Part shown: piece by piece, positions 1 through 8,443 of the stretch
Numbering within the stretch: the stretch's first letter is position 1
How the letters are laid out: each line of letters starts with the position of its first letter
Source: Mucilaginibacter sp.
Lineage (GTDB): Bacteria; Bacteroidota; Bacteroidia; Sphingobacteriales; Sphingobacteriaceae
Direction of reading: 5' to 3'
DNA length: 64,000 nt
Assembly (NCBI GenBank): GCA_028288305.1
Contig: JAQBOA010000022.1
Coordinates: forward strand, 1 to 64,000
Position numbers and translations under genes: made by a program
Notes under the pieces: model-generated
Told to the model about the DNA's origin: nothing
The model's database searches: none
What the model saw: only the letters and a program-made list of their open reading frames with translations

Positions 1-597
1 CAATTTTTAGCCAAACTGGATTCGGTATTTACCCTGCCTCCTATTTTTGACGATAGTTATTATGGAGAAGTTATTCACGAGATCCGTGAAATGCAGATTG
101 TTAACATGGGGCAATATGCACATGGCAACCAGCCTATACAGCATATGCTTTACTTGTATGGATATGCCGGCGAGCCATGGAAAACACAATATCATGTAAG
201 GGATGTAATGAATAAACTTTATATGGCTACCCCCGATGGCTATTGCGGTGATGAAGATAATGGCCAAACTTCGGCCTGGTATGTATTTTCAGCGATGGGT
301 TTTTACCCTGTTTGTCCGGCAAGTGATCAATATGTATTGGGTGCTCCTTTATTTAAAAAACTAACCATAAACCTGGAAAATGGTAAAAAAGTAGTAATAA
401 ATGCTCCAAACAATAATGATAAAAACATATTTGTCAAAAGCATGAGTGTTAATGGCAATTCTTACGATTATAATTGGTTAAGTCATAAAATGCTCATGCA
501 TGGGGCTATCATCAATTTTGATATGTCATCTCAGCCAAACAAGCAACGGGGTATAAAAGAAACCGATTTTCCTTATTCTTTATCAAATGAAAAATAA
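1..597 (+). CDS. GH92 alpha-mannosidase, C-terminal part (5' truncated by window edge)
   Basis: The frame is open from base 1 to a TAA at 595-597, giving the last 198 codons of a gene that starts left of the window. The sequence carries features of the C-terminal catalytic half of glycoside hydrolase family 92: GNQPIQHMLYLY, then GEPWKTQ, then the acidic loop TPDGYCGDEDNGQTSAW, then FYPVCP and YVLGAPLF. Family members are calcium-dependent exo-alpha-mannosidases, usually about 750 residues and secreted or periplasmic in Bacteroidota. Only 6 bases separate its stop from the Gfo/Idh gene downstream, so the two are probably co-transcribed. Family assignment is firm; the linkage specificity cannot be read from this fragment. 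Confidence 0.93.
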   Translation, partial: QFLAKLDSVFTLPPIFDDSYYGEVIHEIREMQIVNMGQYAHGNQPIQHMLYLYGYAGEPWKTQYHVRDVMNKLYMATPDGYCGDEDNGQTSAWYVFSAMGFYPVCPASDQYVLGAPLFKKLTINLENGKKVVINAPNNNDKNIFVKSMSVNGNSYDYNWLSHKMLMHGAIINFDMSSQPNKQRGIKETDFPYSLSNEK

Positions 598-603
598 CTA
601 TTT

Positions 604-1704
604 ATGAAAAACCTTAATAAATCCATCAAAAAATCAGTTCTGCTTACATTATTAATAAGCACATTTATAACCGTTGCAGATGCACAAAATAACTTAAGAT
701 TAGGCATAGCAGGTTTAAACCACAATCATGTTTACGGAATTTTAAACAGTTATAAAAATGGGAAAGCTGATATTGTGGGTATAGCTGAACCAAATAAGGC
801 ATTATGGGTGAAATTTGGCAAACAATATAATATTCCTGATTCCTTGTTTTTTACAGACCTTAAAACAATGGTGCTTAAAAAAAAGCCTGATGCGGTTTTA
901 GGTTATAACGCAGCAGCAAATCATGTTGATATAGTTGAAATATGTGCTCCGCTTGGCATACCTGTTATGGTGGAAAAGCCGCTGGCGGCAACTTTAACCC
1001 AGGCAAAACGAATTGACGAACTGGCCAACAAATACCATATAAAGGTATTAACCAATTATGAAACCACCTGGTACCCATCTAACCGGGACATTTATAATAC
1101 GGTAGCCACAGGCACCATAGGGCCAATAAAAAAGATGGTGGCACATGATGGTCACCAGGGGCCAAAGGAAATTGGCTGCAGTGAAGAATTTTTGAGCTGG
1201 CTGACCGATCCTGAATTAAATGGCGCCGGAGCACTTAATGATTTTGGATGTTATGGAGCCGACCTGATGACCTGGATGATGCATGGCGCAAGACCTATTG
1301 CAGTAACTGCAATTGGGCGGCATTATAAACCCGCTATTTACCCCAAAGTTGAAGATGATGCTACTGTTATTGTTGAATACCCTGGTGCAACCGGACAAAT
1401 TGAAGGATCGTGGAACTGGCCGTTTAGTATTAAAGATTTTGAAGTTTTCGGAGAAACGGGATACCTCCATGCTTTAGACAATAGCCATATAATAAGCAGA
1501 ATGCGCGAAAACATTAAAGGAGAAAAAACCGTAGAAGCCCTGACAGCACCAATAAATGATCCGATCATTTATTTAACGGCAGTACTTCATAATCAGTTAC
1601 CAGGCACAGATGATCTTTCATCCTTAAAATATAACATGGTTGTGATGGAAATACTTGATGCTGCCAAACGATCAATTAAAGAAGGTAAGCGTATTGTTTT
1701 ATAA
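604..1704 (+). CDS. secreted Gfo/Idh/MocA-family oxidoreductase
   Basis: A 366-residue protein. Residues 1-27 look like a signal peptide (basic start, hydrophobic SVLLTLLISTFITVADA, cleavage near AQ). A Rossmann-type start follows at 31-43 (LRLGIAGLNHNHV), an atypical form of the usual glycine-rich GxGxxG. The family's EKP motif, with its dinucleotide-site lysine, is at 124-126 (MVEKPLA). The C-terminal half resembles the family's substrate-binding beta-sheet domain. Members are NAD(P)-dependent sugar or sugar-acid dehydrogenases or related glycosidases. Exported members are common in Bacteroidota glycan loci, which fits its position directly behind the GH92 gene. The substrate is unknown. 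Confidence 0.87.
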   Translation: MKNLNKSIKKSVLLTLLISTFITVADAQNNLRLGIAGLNHNHVYGILNSYKNGKADIVGIAEPNKALWVKFGKQYNIPDSLFFTDLKTMVLKKKPDAVLGYNAAANHVDIVEICAPLGIPVMVEKPLAATLTQAKRIDELANKYHIKVLTNYETTWYPSNRDIYNTVATGTIGPIKKMVAHDGHQGPKEIGCSEEFLSWLTDPELNGAGALNDFGCYGADLMTWMMHGARPIAVTAIGRHYKPAIYPKVEDDATVIVEYPGATGQIEGSWNWPFSIKDFEVFGETGYLHALDNSHIISRMRENIKGEKTVEALTAPINDPIIYLTAVLHNQLPGTDDLSSLKYNMVVMEILDAAKRSIKEGKRIVL

Positions 1705-1827
1705 GTTTAGATATAAATTTTTTATTAATAACTAAAAAGAACTGGTCATTCAATAAACTTAATCATCCAACCTTAACTAAAAGAAAAATTATATTATTTT
1801 AGCGACAAATAAAAATTAACTGATATT

Positions 1828-2613
1828 ATGTTTAAACAGCTCATTATCTGCACCATCCTTTGTTCTTTTTGTTTAATTTCAAAGTCTCAGCCTATCAATA
1901 AGGCGGCCATTATGGCTCGTAAACAAGTTCCGGTTTTATGTTATCACCAAATTCGCGATTGGCGGCCTACCGACGGAAAAGTATCCAAAGATTATATTAT
2001 TCCTATAGCTGCATTTAAAGCCCACATTAAAATGCTGGCTGATAGCGGTTACCATACCATATTGCCCGATCAGTTGTATAATTATCTTACTACAGGTGCA
2101 CCGCTGCCAAGTAAGCCTATTATGCTAACATTTGATGATACCGACTTAGACCAATTTACCATTGGCGAACCTGAACTAAAGAAATATGGTTTTAAAGGAG
2201 TCTTTTTTATTATGACGGTTTCTATCGGTCGCCCGCACTATATGAATAAGGAGCAGATCAAACAACTTTCTGATGAGGGGAACGTTATTGGCAGCCACAC
2301 ATGGGACCATCACCGTGTTGATAAATACAAGCACGATGCCAATCCTAAAAAAGACGATTGGGTGGTACAAATTGAAAAACCAACAAAAAAACTGGAAGAA
2401 ATCACTGGCAAAAAGATAGACTATTTTGCTTACCCATTTGGGGTATGGAAAAAGCCGGTTTTGCCTGTTATACAAAAATACGGCTTTAAAATAGCGTTTC
2501 AGTTAGCTGATAAACGCGACCCTGACTATCCATTATTGACAATAAGAAGGATATTGGACAGCGGCTACTGGACTGTAAAAGCTTTTAGCAATAACGTTAA
2601 GCATAGCTTTTAG
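1828..2613 (+). CDS. secreted polysaccharide deacetylase (NodB/CE4-like)
   Basis: A 261-residue protein with an N-terminal signal sequence (about residues 1-21, hydrophobic LIICTILCSFCLIS). NodB-homology motifs are visible: motif 1 TFDD at 101-104, where the second Asp is a metal ligand; motif 2 HTWDHH at 157-162, matching the H-(S/T)-x-x-H metal-binding pattern; motif 3 YPFG at 202-205. PVLCYHQI at 35-42 is the typical start of the domain in this subgroup. It probably removes N- or O-acetyl groups from a polysaccharide or from peptidoglycan outside the cytoplasm. It lies 123 bp after the Gfo/Idh gene, so it may have its own promoter. A hairpin terminator follows. Confidence 0.88.
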   Translation: MFKQLIICTILCSFCLISKSQPINKAAIMARKQVPVLCYHQIRDWRPTDGKVSKDYIIPIAAFKAHIKMLADSGYHTILPDQLYNYLTTGAPLPSKPIMLTFDDTDLDQFTIGEPELKKYGFKGVFFIMTVSIGRPHYMNKEQIKQLSDEGNVIGSHTWDHHRVDKYKHDANPKKDDWVVQIEKPTKKLEEITGKKIDYFAYPFGVWKKPVLPVIQKYGFKIAFQLADKRDPDYPLLTIRRILDSGYWTVKAFSNNVKHSF

Positions 2614-2647
2614 CCCCCTGTCCCCTTAAAGTGATCAAAATAAATAT

Positions 2648-2683
2648 AAATCCCCTTTAATTATAATTAATCAAAGGGGATTT
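2648..2683. terminator. bidirectional hairpin terminator between convergent genes
   Basis: A perfect 11-bp inverted repeat: AAATCCCCTTT at 2648-2658 and AAAGGGGATTT at 2673-2683, with a 14-base AT loop. It lies between the convergent deacetylase (+) and beta-barrel (-) genes, and the A/T tails on both arms allow it to work in both directions. Confidence 0.8.
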
Positions 2684-2728
2684 GTATTTATATTGAATCA
2701 ATTAAATTTCCTAAATATGGGGTTGTAT

Positions 2729-3325
2729 TTAAAGCTTGAACAACCGATAGGCTAAACTTAAATTGAACAGGCTAACTCTTGTCTGTGATGCTCCATAGTC
2801 TTGTTTGGTAATACCAGCTTCATAGCGTAAGTCAACCGAAATCCTTTGTATATCTAAGCCAGCTCCAAATTGCCAGGCAAAATTTTGGTCGTGATAATTA
2901 AGTGCAATTGCATTTCCGGCAGCCTGACTTAAACTTTGACTTTTATCTATAGCAAATGAAACTAAAGGCCCTGTATAAAAACGTGCGCCAAAACCAAAAG
3001 CACCAATCTTAGCACCAACTAATAAAGGAACATCAATACTTGTAAACTTTGCCTTGGTTTCGCCCCCACCAGTTGAAGTAACGTTAACATTTTTAGAGGT
3101 TAAATAGATTTCGGGCTGAAAATTCAAACCTAAGGCGCCGAATCGTGCCCAAAAACCTGCCAGATAACCAGCCTGGTTGCTACTGTTAAATGTTGAACTT
3201 GATGATGAAAGGCTTGACAGATTTACCCCGCCTTTAACGCCAAACTGAAAAGACGGTAAAACCTGCGCCGACGCAAATTTTATAGCGGCCGCAAAAATTG
3301 CTAATGTGAGTATAAGTTTTTTCAT
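2729..3325 (-). CDS. small outer-membrane beta-barrel protein (PorT/OMP_b-brl_2-like)
   Basis: A 198-residue protein. The signal peptide covers residues 1-20 (MKKLILTLAIFAAAIKFASA, cleavage before Q21). The mature part has alternating hydrophobic strands and glycine-rich turns (FQFGVKGGVNLSSL near the start, FGFGARFYTGPL mid-protein, and a final strand ending LSLAYRLFKL). This pattern is typical of the 8-stranded outer-membrane beta-barrel family annotated as porin family or PorT-like in Bacteroidota. The biochemical role is unknown. It lies 186 bp downstream of the TolC-like gene on the same strand, behind a possible terminator, so membership in the efflux regulon is uncertain. Confidence 0.75.
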   Translation of the reverse strand: MKKLILTLAIFAAAIKFASAQVLPSFQFGVKGGVNLSSLSSSSSTFNSSNQAGYLAGFWARFGALGLNFQPEIYLTSKNVNVTSTGGGETKAKFTSIDVPLLVGAKIGAFGFGARFYTGPLVSFAIDKSQSLSQAAGNAIALNYHDQNFAWQFGAGLDIQRISVDLRYEAGITKQDYGASQTRVSLFNLSLAYRLFKL

Positions 3326-3405
3326 AAAAATGATGTGGAGTTAATAAAACAGGTAAGACTTATATTTTGTTTAAAGAAATTTATACAGAACTTTATTAAA
3401 TTGAA

Positions 3406-3448
3406 ATATCCGGTTCACGGGCTATGTAAGCTGACGCAAACCGGATAT
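3406..3448 (-). terminator. possible terminator after the TolC-like gene
   Basis: Inverted repeat ATATCCGGTT (3406-3415) and AACCGGATAT (3439-3448), a perfect 10-bp stem with a 23-base loop. It lies between the end of unit D (TolC) and the beta-barrel gene. The loop is long and there is no strong T run, so it could instead be a regulatory palindrome. Confidence 0.45.
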
Positions 3449-3511
3449 CTGAAAAGAATCTGCGATAAAATTAAATATTATTTATTAATACAATAGCTTT
3501 TTATAAATAAA

Positions 3512-4942
3512 TTATAAAGATAATTTCCCCTGGTAATAATCAAGTATTTTGCTGTAAATAAAATAGTCATACCTGGCACTGATTAAATTTAGATTAGCGG
3601 CATCTAAATTATTTTTTGCAATTATAAAATCCGTTGAGTTAATCACCCCGGCATCCAAACGTATCTTAAATATACGGTAACTTTCCGTATAAGCCTTCAC
3701 CTGTGCATCCAATGCCTGGTACCTGTTATAAGCAGCCATCATATTATAGTAAGCTTGTTCAACACTTTGTCTTAATTGTATTTTTGTGTTTTCCTCAATA
3801 TTTTTATAACTAAGCAAATTTATTTTTGCAAGCGCTACGTTATTCCTTTTTATCAAATTTGTGAATATTGGAATATTAAGGCCAAGCGTTACGGCCGTTC
3901 CATAATTGTTTTTAAACTGATCCATATAGCTTATATTCTGGCTTGAATAATTAGCCTGATTTGCATAAACAGATTGTTTACCTGAAGGTGTATTTATAAA
4001 TGCTCCTGTTGGTACAACGGTTGAATCAATAAATACTGATCTTTGACCTGCACTTGAATAATTTGTAGATATACCCCCGTTAATTGCCAAAGTGGGAAAT
4101 AATAGGCCCTGGGCCACTTTTACACCCTTTTCGGCACTTTCACGTTTCAATGTGGCTGATTTTACTATCGCGAGTTGTTGCAAGGCTGTTTCATAAACCT
4201 GATCGGGACTAACTCCATATTGACCCACAAGATCCTGTGCATTTAAAGGCTGAAATTCTGCGTTTTGATTGTATGGGATGTTCATCAACTGAAATAAACT
4301 AAGTTTTGTGGCATCTAATGAATTTTGTGCTAAAACTACATTAACCTGGCTGCCTGCGTAAGCACCTTTGAAATCAGTGAGATCTGATGCTACTTTGTTT
4401 GCTCCATTACTTTCTAAAACCTCCGATCTGTTAACATTTTCCTGTGCTGCCGCTAATTGGTTTTTACTGACCACTAATATTTCTTCTGCATCCAAAATAG
4501 ATAAATAGTTAGTAATAATATTTACCGTAACAAGGTCCTTAGCCGATTGAAAATCCATTTTACCCGCCTGATAGGCTAATGAGGTTTGTTTTATTGCATT
4601 TTGTAAAGCTAATCCGTTAAACAAAGTCAAACTGGCGCCAAGTGAGTAATTATCAGAAGTAAGGGATTGGTTTACATAAGTATTAGTAACCGGGTTAATA
4701 CCGCGTCCCTTGCTAAGTTGACGGCTTGCATTACCTGTTATTGAAGGTAAAAGATTTTCTTTAGCCTGGTTAAAGCTTATCCGGTCCTGATCCATTATCA
4801 GACCGGTTTGCTTTACATTTAAATTATTTTTTATAGCAATATCAAGGCATTGCTGTAGTGATAGTGTATTGCTTTGCTGTGCGTAAGCTAAAATGTTGCA
4901 CGCAAAAAAAAGTAAGGTTAAAAGGTATTTATTAAATCGCAT
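3512..4942 (-). CDS. TolC-like outer-membrane efflux channel
   Basis: A 476-residue protein with a signal peptide (residues 1-21, LLTLLFFACNILAYA). The mature part starts with the family's hallmark LSLQQCLDIAIKNN helix at about 28-41. Two outer-membrane efflux protein repeats follow, each rich in long coiled-coil helices (for example LVVSKNQLAAAQENVNRSE in the first and QSVEQAYYNMMAAYNRYQAL in the second). Length is normal for the family. It would form the trimeric outer-membrane exit duct of a tripartite system. It is the only such channel in the window and sits 24 bases behind ATPase-2, so the two are co-transcribed. A single duct serving many permeases is an inference from context. Confidence 0.93.
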   Translation of the reverse strand: MRFNKYLLTLLFFACNILAYAQQSNTLSLQQCLDIAIKNNLNVKQTGLIMDQDRISFNQAKENLLPSITGNASRQLSKGRGINPVTNTYVNQSLTSDNYSLGASLTLFNGLALQNAIKQTSLAYQAGKMDFQSAKDLVTVNIITNYLSILDAEEILVVSKNQLAAAQENVNRSEVLESNGANKVASDLTDFKGAYAGSQVNVVLAQNSLDATKLSLFQLMNIPYNQNAEFQPLNAQDLVGQYGVSPDQVYETALQQLAIVKSATLKRESAEKGVKVAQGLLFPTLAINGGISTNYSSAGQRSVFIDSTVVPTGAFINTPSGKQSVYANQANYSSQNISYMDQFKNNYGTAVTLGLNIPIFTNLIKRNNVALAKINLLSYKNIEENTKIQLRQSVEQAYYNMMAAYNRYQALDAQVKAYTESYRIFKIRLDAGVINSTDFIIAKNNLDAANLNLISARYDYFIYSKILDYYQGKLSL

Positions 4943-4966
4943 TTTTATTATTCTATATCTAAGTTT

Positions 4967-5644
4967 TTAGAACTTTCTTGAGGAATCAACTTTACCATCC
5001 AAAAGATTTATAATACGTGAGCCGTACTCAGCATTTTTTTCGGAATGTGTTACCTGTATAATAGTAACCCCGTCTTCTTTATTCAGCTTGCGGAAAAGCT
5101 CCATTATTTCCATGCCTTGTTTAGAGTTTAAGTTACCAGTGGGTTCGTCTGCCAGCAGCAATTTTGGTTTTGCTATTAAAGCCCGGGCTATACCCACCAG
5201 CTGTTGCTGACCACCGGATAACTGAGCCGGGAACAGATCTTTTTTACCGACGATCTGGAAACGGTCCAGCATATCAGCTACCATAGCTTTACGCTCTGCT
5301 CCTTTAAAATCCTGGTAAATGAGTGGTGTTTCAATATTCTCATAAACGGTAAGCTCATCAATAAGATGGTATGCCTGGAATACGAAACCTATGTATTGCT
5401 TATATAAAGCTGATCGTTGTTTTTCTTTAAGCTGATGTACGGCATTTCCAACAAAATAATGATACCCTTCCGACGGTTCGTCAAGCATACCAATAACATT
5501 TAAAAGTGTTGATTTACCTGAACCTGAAGGGCCCATTATAGAAATAAATTCGCCTTCATCAATTTCAAGACTGATATCGTTAAGTACAATGTTTTTGTTG
5601 CCGCCTGCCTGGTAATATTTGGATACGTGTTGTAATGATAACAT
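4967..5644 (-). CDS. ABC transporter ATPase of the MacB/LolD class (ATPase-2), with a non-canonical D-loop
   Basis: A 225-residue nucleotide-binding subunit. Visible motifs are Walker A GPSGSGKST (38-46), Q-loop Q90 in GFVFQAYHL, signature LSGGQ (142-146), Walker B with catalytic Glu in LLLADEP (D166, E167), and switch His H200 in VTHSE. Two positions differ from the usual pattern and from ATPase-1 in this locus. The segment after the signature reads LSGGQQQLVGIARA (normally QQQRVAIARA). The D-loop reads GNLNS with Asn173 where Asp is nearly universal. It is the first gene of unit D, with a dyad pair and a TTGGTAT box upstream. It probably energises one or more of the 21 permeases, possibly as a heterodimer with ATPase-1. 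Confidence 0.94.
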   Translation of the reverse strand: MLSLQHVSKYYQAGGNKNIVLNDISLEIDEGEFISIMGPSGSGKSTLLNVIGMLDEPSEGYHYFVGNAVHQLKEKQRSALYKQYIGFVFQAYHLIDELTVYENIETPLIYQDFKGAERKAMVADMLDRFQIVGKKDLFPAQLSGGQQQLVGIARALIAKPKLLLADEPTGNLNSKQGMEIMELFRKLNKEDGVTIIQVTHSEKNAEYGSRIINLLDGKVDSSRKF

Positions 5645-5739
5645 TTTTAGTTTTGAATTAGTGAATTATTGATTTAGTGAATTGAATGCTAATTTATGAA
5701 TAAGTGATTGATTCGCATCTAATTCATTATGGCACAAGT

Positions 5740-5758
5740 GTATCAATAACATACCAAA
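5740..5758 (-). promoter_or_regulatory. putative sigma-54-like promoter of unit D
   Basis: On the - strand this reads TTTGGTATGTTATTGATAC. The TTGGTAT part resembles a sigma-54 -24 element (TGGCAY). The -12 part lacks the usual GC. The GG is 56 bp from the nearer edge of the 5811-5849 dyad pair, the same geometry (within 1-2 bp) as at the other three sites. The predicted leader to the ATPase-2 start is about 85-90 bases. Confidence 0.55.
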
Positions 5759-5810
5759 CTATTAAAACTTTATTAATCAAGTATTTATACATAAAATCAC
5801 AAAAAAATAC

Positions 5811-5849
5811 TGTTCGCTTATGTAACAGAGAGCGTACGGTTATGATACA
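5811..5849 (-). promoter_or_regulatory. tandem dyad operator/UAS of unit D
   Basis: Two 17-bp imperfect dyads with a 5-bp spacer. On the - strand, TGTATCATAACCGTACG (5849-5833), spacer CTCTC, then TGTTACATAAGCGAACA (5827-5811). The centres are 22 bp apart, about two helical turns. Near-identical elements occur at 20987, 38990 and 62893. The likely binder is the NtrC-type regulator encoded at 63227 (inference). Confidence 0.8.
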
Positions 5850-5865
5850 ACTAGTTTTAAGTCTA

Positions 5866-5916
5866 AAGTCTTAAGTCCAAAGTCGGAAGTCTAGTTGAAC
5901 TTTGGACTCAAGACTT
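5866..5916. terminator. palindromic AGTCCAA-type repeat; probable end of unit C
   Basis: Arms AAGTCTTAAGTCCAAAGT (5866-5883) and ACTTTGGACTCAAGACTT (5899-5916) pair with one mismatch around a 15-base loop. The arms are built from 7-8 base units (AGTCTTA, AGTCCAA). It lies 4 bp beyond the P1 stop, so it would form right at the end of the P6-P1 transcript. Confidence 0.6.
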
Positions 5917-5920
5917 ACTC

Positions 5921-8320
5921 CTACTCACTTCTAAGGCTCTTCACCGGGTTAGCTACTGCCGCTTTGATGGATTGAAAACTTACGGTAAAAAACGCGATAA
6001 GTATCGAAACTACACCCGCTATAATAAATATCCACCATTGAATGCTGATGTGATAAGCAAAGCCTTGCAGCCAATGGTGCATGGCAAACCATGCAACCGG
6101 CCATGCAATTATATTTGCTATTAAAACCAGTTTTAAGAAGTTTGCTGAAAGCAGTACGGTAATATTTTGAACCGACGCACCTAAAACTTTCCTTACCCCT
6201 ATTTCTTTTACCCTTCTTTCAGCAGAATGCGATGCCAGGCCAAACAAACCCAAACAGGAAATGAAGATTGCCAGCCCGGCCAGGATGCCAACTATTTGGC
6301 TAACCTGGTTATCCGCTTTATAAACTTCATTAAAATGGTCATCTAAAAACTGGTATTCAAAAGGATATTCCGGATAAATACTATCCCATTTCGATTTAAT
6401 AAAGCCTATTGCTGCAGTGGTATTATTCCCATTAATTTTAACAGATACGTTGCGGAATCCCCAATGTTGTGCACGTACCATAAACATGGGTTCGATTTTA
6501 TACTGCAATGAATTGAAGTTGAAATTTTTTGCAACACCAACAATAGTTCCCAGTGAATCAAATCCGAATTGTGCTCCTAATACAGAGGATACCGGATATT
6601 TAGGGTGATCCTTCAAAAGCTCTATAGCCAATGCCTCATTTACGATGTACTGCCTCCCATCCGGCATTTTATCACCCGAGAAATTTTTACCCGCTGCTAG
6701 TTTAATTTTATACAGGCTAAGATAATTGGTGTCGACAACTAAAAGCGTTGTACCCAGCTGTTGTTTTGGCCCGTTAGCAGGTTTAAATGTTACTCCGGTT
6801 TGATCCAGATGACTTCCCAAAATATCCTGTGAAGCTGTAACGCCTGAGATTAAAGTACTGCCGGACAGTTCACTTTTAAACAGGTCATATTTCTTTGTGG
6901 TAATTCCATCCAATGGTACATTCACAATTTGGTCGCGGTTATAGCCTGGATCCTGTTTTTGCATATACTTTAATTGTTTTAATACAAATACAGTGGCTAT
7001 CATCAGGAAAATAGCACTGGTAAATTGAGTAACAACTAATATATTTCGTAAAGAGCCTTTGTTTTTACCTACCTGCACAGAACCTTTTAAAACTTTTGCG
7101 GCCTGAAATGACGATAAATAAATGGCTGGGTAAATACCGGATATTAAACCAATAAGTATAGTGCCGCTCAATACAGTTATGATTACACTAAAACTGCTGA
7201 ATATATTAAAAGAGATTTCTCTTTCGCTTAAGTTATTTATATAAGGCAGTGCTAATTCGACTAATACGATGGCGAATAATAGTGCAATAAGAGATATTAA
7301 AACTGTTTCGCCAAGAAATTGAATGGCCAATTGAAAACGATAGGCCCCAATAGATTTTCTGATTCCTACCTCTTTTGCCCTTTCTGCTGAACGTGCCGTT
7401 GAAAGATTAATAAAATTGACACAAGCAATCACCAGCACAATAAGCGCGATAATGGCAAATAGGTTGGTCGACTTTTTATCAAATTTCTGATAATTTATAT
7501 AATCAAGCCCTATATCAGCCGAGTTAGCATGTACATCTTTTAGTGGTAAAACAAAAAGTTTATAAAATTTCCAACTATCACCCTTCAAATGTCTTTTAAG
7601 ATAAGCCGGGAATTTTTTGTCTAATACTGCCGCATTTGTGCCTGGGGCTAATTCAAAATAGGTATTAAGCCAGTTACCACCCCAGTTAGTAAACATCCAT
7701 GGTTTATAAATGCTGCTGAATGAAAATAAGGCGTCAAATTGTAACTGTGAATTTTTAGGAACATTGGCAATTATGCCGGTCACTGCAAAAGTTACTGTGT
7801 CATCACCATAGTGGGTTATTCTTTTACCTATCGGATCAACATCACCAAATAACTTTTTTGCGGTTTCCTCGGTCAGTAAGGCAGTATGGGGTCTTAGCAA
7901 AGCAGTTTGTCTATCGCCCCGTATTACTTTAAAATCAAATATTTTAAGAAAGGTGGAATCAACAAAAAATGCTTCCGGCAAAAATATCCTTTTACTATCT
8001 TGCGTTAACTGGTATTTTTCACTCCAGCGTATTCGGGTAAAGTTCTTTATTTCAGGGAATTCCTGTTTTAAAGTTGCCCCCATCGGAAACATAGACAACG
8101 CCACTTTTTGAGTAGCTCCCTCCGCACCAATAGTTTGTACCTCATTTAAGCGGTAAATATTTTTTGTATGAAAGTTGTCGAAACTTTTTTCGTATGAAAC
8201 AAACAACATTATCACAATACAAGCTGCCATGCCGACAGACAATCCAATAATGTTAATGGCCGAAAAAACCTTGTTTTTCCAGATGTTACGCCAGGCGATT
8301 TTAAGATAGTTCTTTATCAT
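5921..8320 (-). CDS. P1: MacB/FtsX-type ABC permease, fused-dimer form
   Basis: A 799-residue inner-membrane protein and the reference for the P1-P21 series. The order is TM1 (about 19-43), first MacB-type periplasmic domain (about 45-285), TM2 (287-308), coupling helix KEVGIRK (316-322), TM3 (335-360), TM4 (377-404), TM5 (426-447), second periplasmic domain (about 450-670), TM6 (677-699), coupling helix KEIGVRK (705-711), TM7 and TM8 (to 783), then a cytoplasmic tail NPVKSLRSE. MacB itself has 4 TM helices and one periplasmic domain, so this is two half-permeases in one chain with no ATPase domain. The second periplasmic domain carries the shared GVAKNFNFNSL segment. P1 is the last gene of unit C and has no especially close sister in the array. 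Substrate unknown. Confidence 0.93.
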   Translation of the reverse strand: MIKNYLKIAWRNIWKNKVFSAINIIGLSVGMAACIVIMLFVSYEKSFDNFHTKNIYRLNEVQTIGAEGATQKVALSMFPMGATLKQEFPEIKNFTRIRWSEKYQLTQDSKRIFLPEAFFVDSTFLKIFDFKVIRGDRQTALLRPHTALLTEETAKKLFGDVDPIGKRITHYGDDTVTFAVTGIIANVPKNSQLQFDALFSFSSIYKPWMFTNWGGNWLNTYFELAPGTNAAVLDKKFPAYLKRHLKGDSWKFYKLFVLPLKDVHANSADIGLDYINYQKFDKKSTNLFAIIALIVLVIACVNFINLSTARSAERAKEVGIRKSIGAYRFQLAIQFLGETVLISLIALLFAIVLVELALPYINNLSEREISFNIFSSFSVIITVLSGTILIGLISGIYPAIYLSSFQAAKVLKGSVQVGKNKGSLRNILVVTQFTSAIFLMIATVFVLKQLKYMQKQDPGYNRDQIVNVPLDGITTKKYDLFKSELSGSTLISGVTASQDILGSHLDQTGVTFKPANGPKQQLGTTLLVVDTNYLSLYKIKLAAGKNFSGDKMPDGRQYIVNEALAIELLKDHPKYPVSSVLGAQFGFDSLGTIVGVAKNFNFNSLQYKIEPMFMVRAQHWGFRNVSVKINGNNTTAAIGFIKSKWDSIYPEYPFEYQFLDDHFNEVYKADNQVSQIVGILAGLAIFISCLGLFGLASHSAERRVKEIGVRKVLGASVQNITVLLSANFLKLVLIANIIAWPVAWFAMHHWLQGFAYHISIQWWIFIIAGVVSILIAFFTVSFQSIKAAVANPVKSLRSE

Positions 8321-8349
8321 TTTATTTGGTCATTGGTCATTAGTCGTTT

Positions 8350-8442
8350 GCCTCATCCTAAATCCTTCTCCAAAGGAGAAGGACTTTTTTGTTTTTCATC
8401 TTATTTTTAAAGCCCTCTCCTTTGGAGAGGGTTGATTGAGGC
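8350..8442. repeat. two-hairpin palindromic repeat (GCCTCATCC type), copy 1
   Basis: The outer arms GCCTCATCC and GATTGAGGC pair. Inside lie two perfect mini-hairpins, CCTTCTCCAAAGGAGAAGG and CCTCTCCTTTGGAGAGG, with an AT-rich stretch of about 30 bp between them. It occupies most of the 123-bp P1/P2 spacer and ends at the P2 stop codon. A GTCATT-type half-arm (8327-8346) separates it from the P1 start. Confidence 0.85.
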
Positions 8443-8443
8443 A

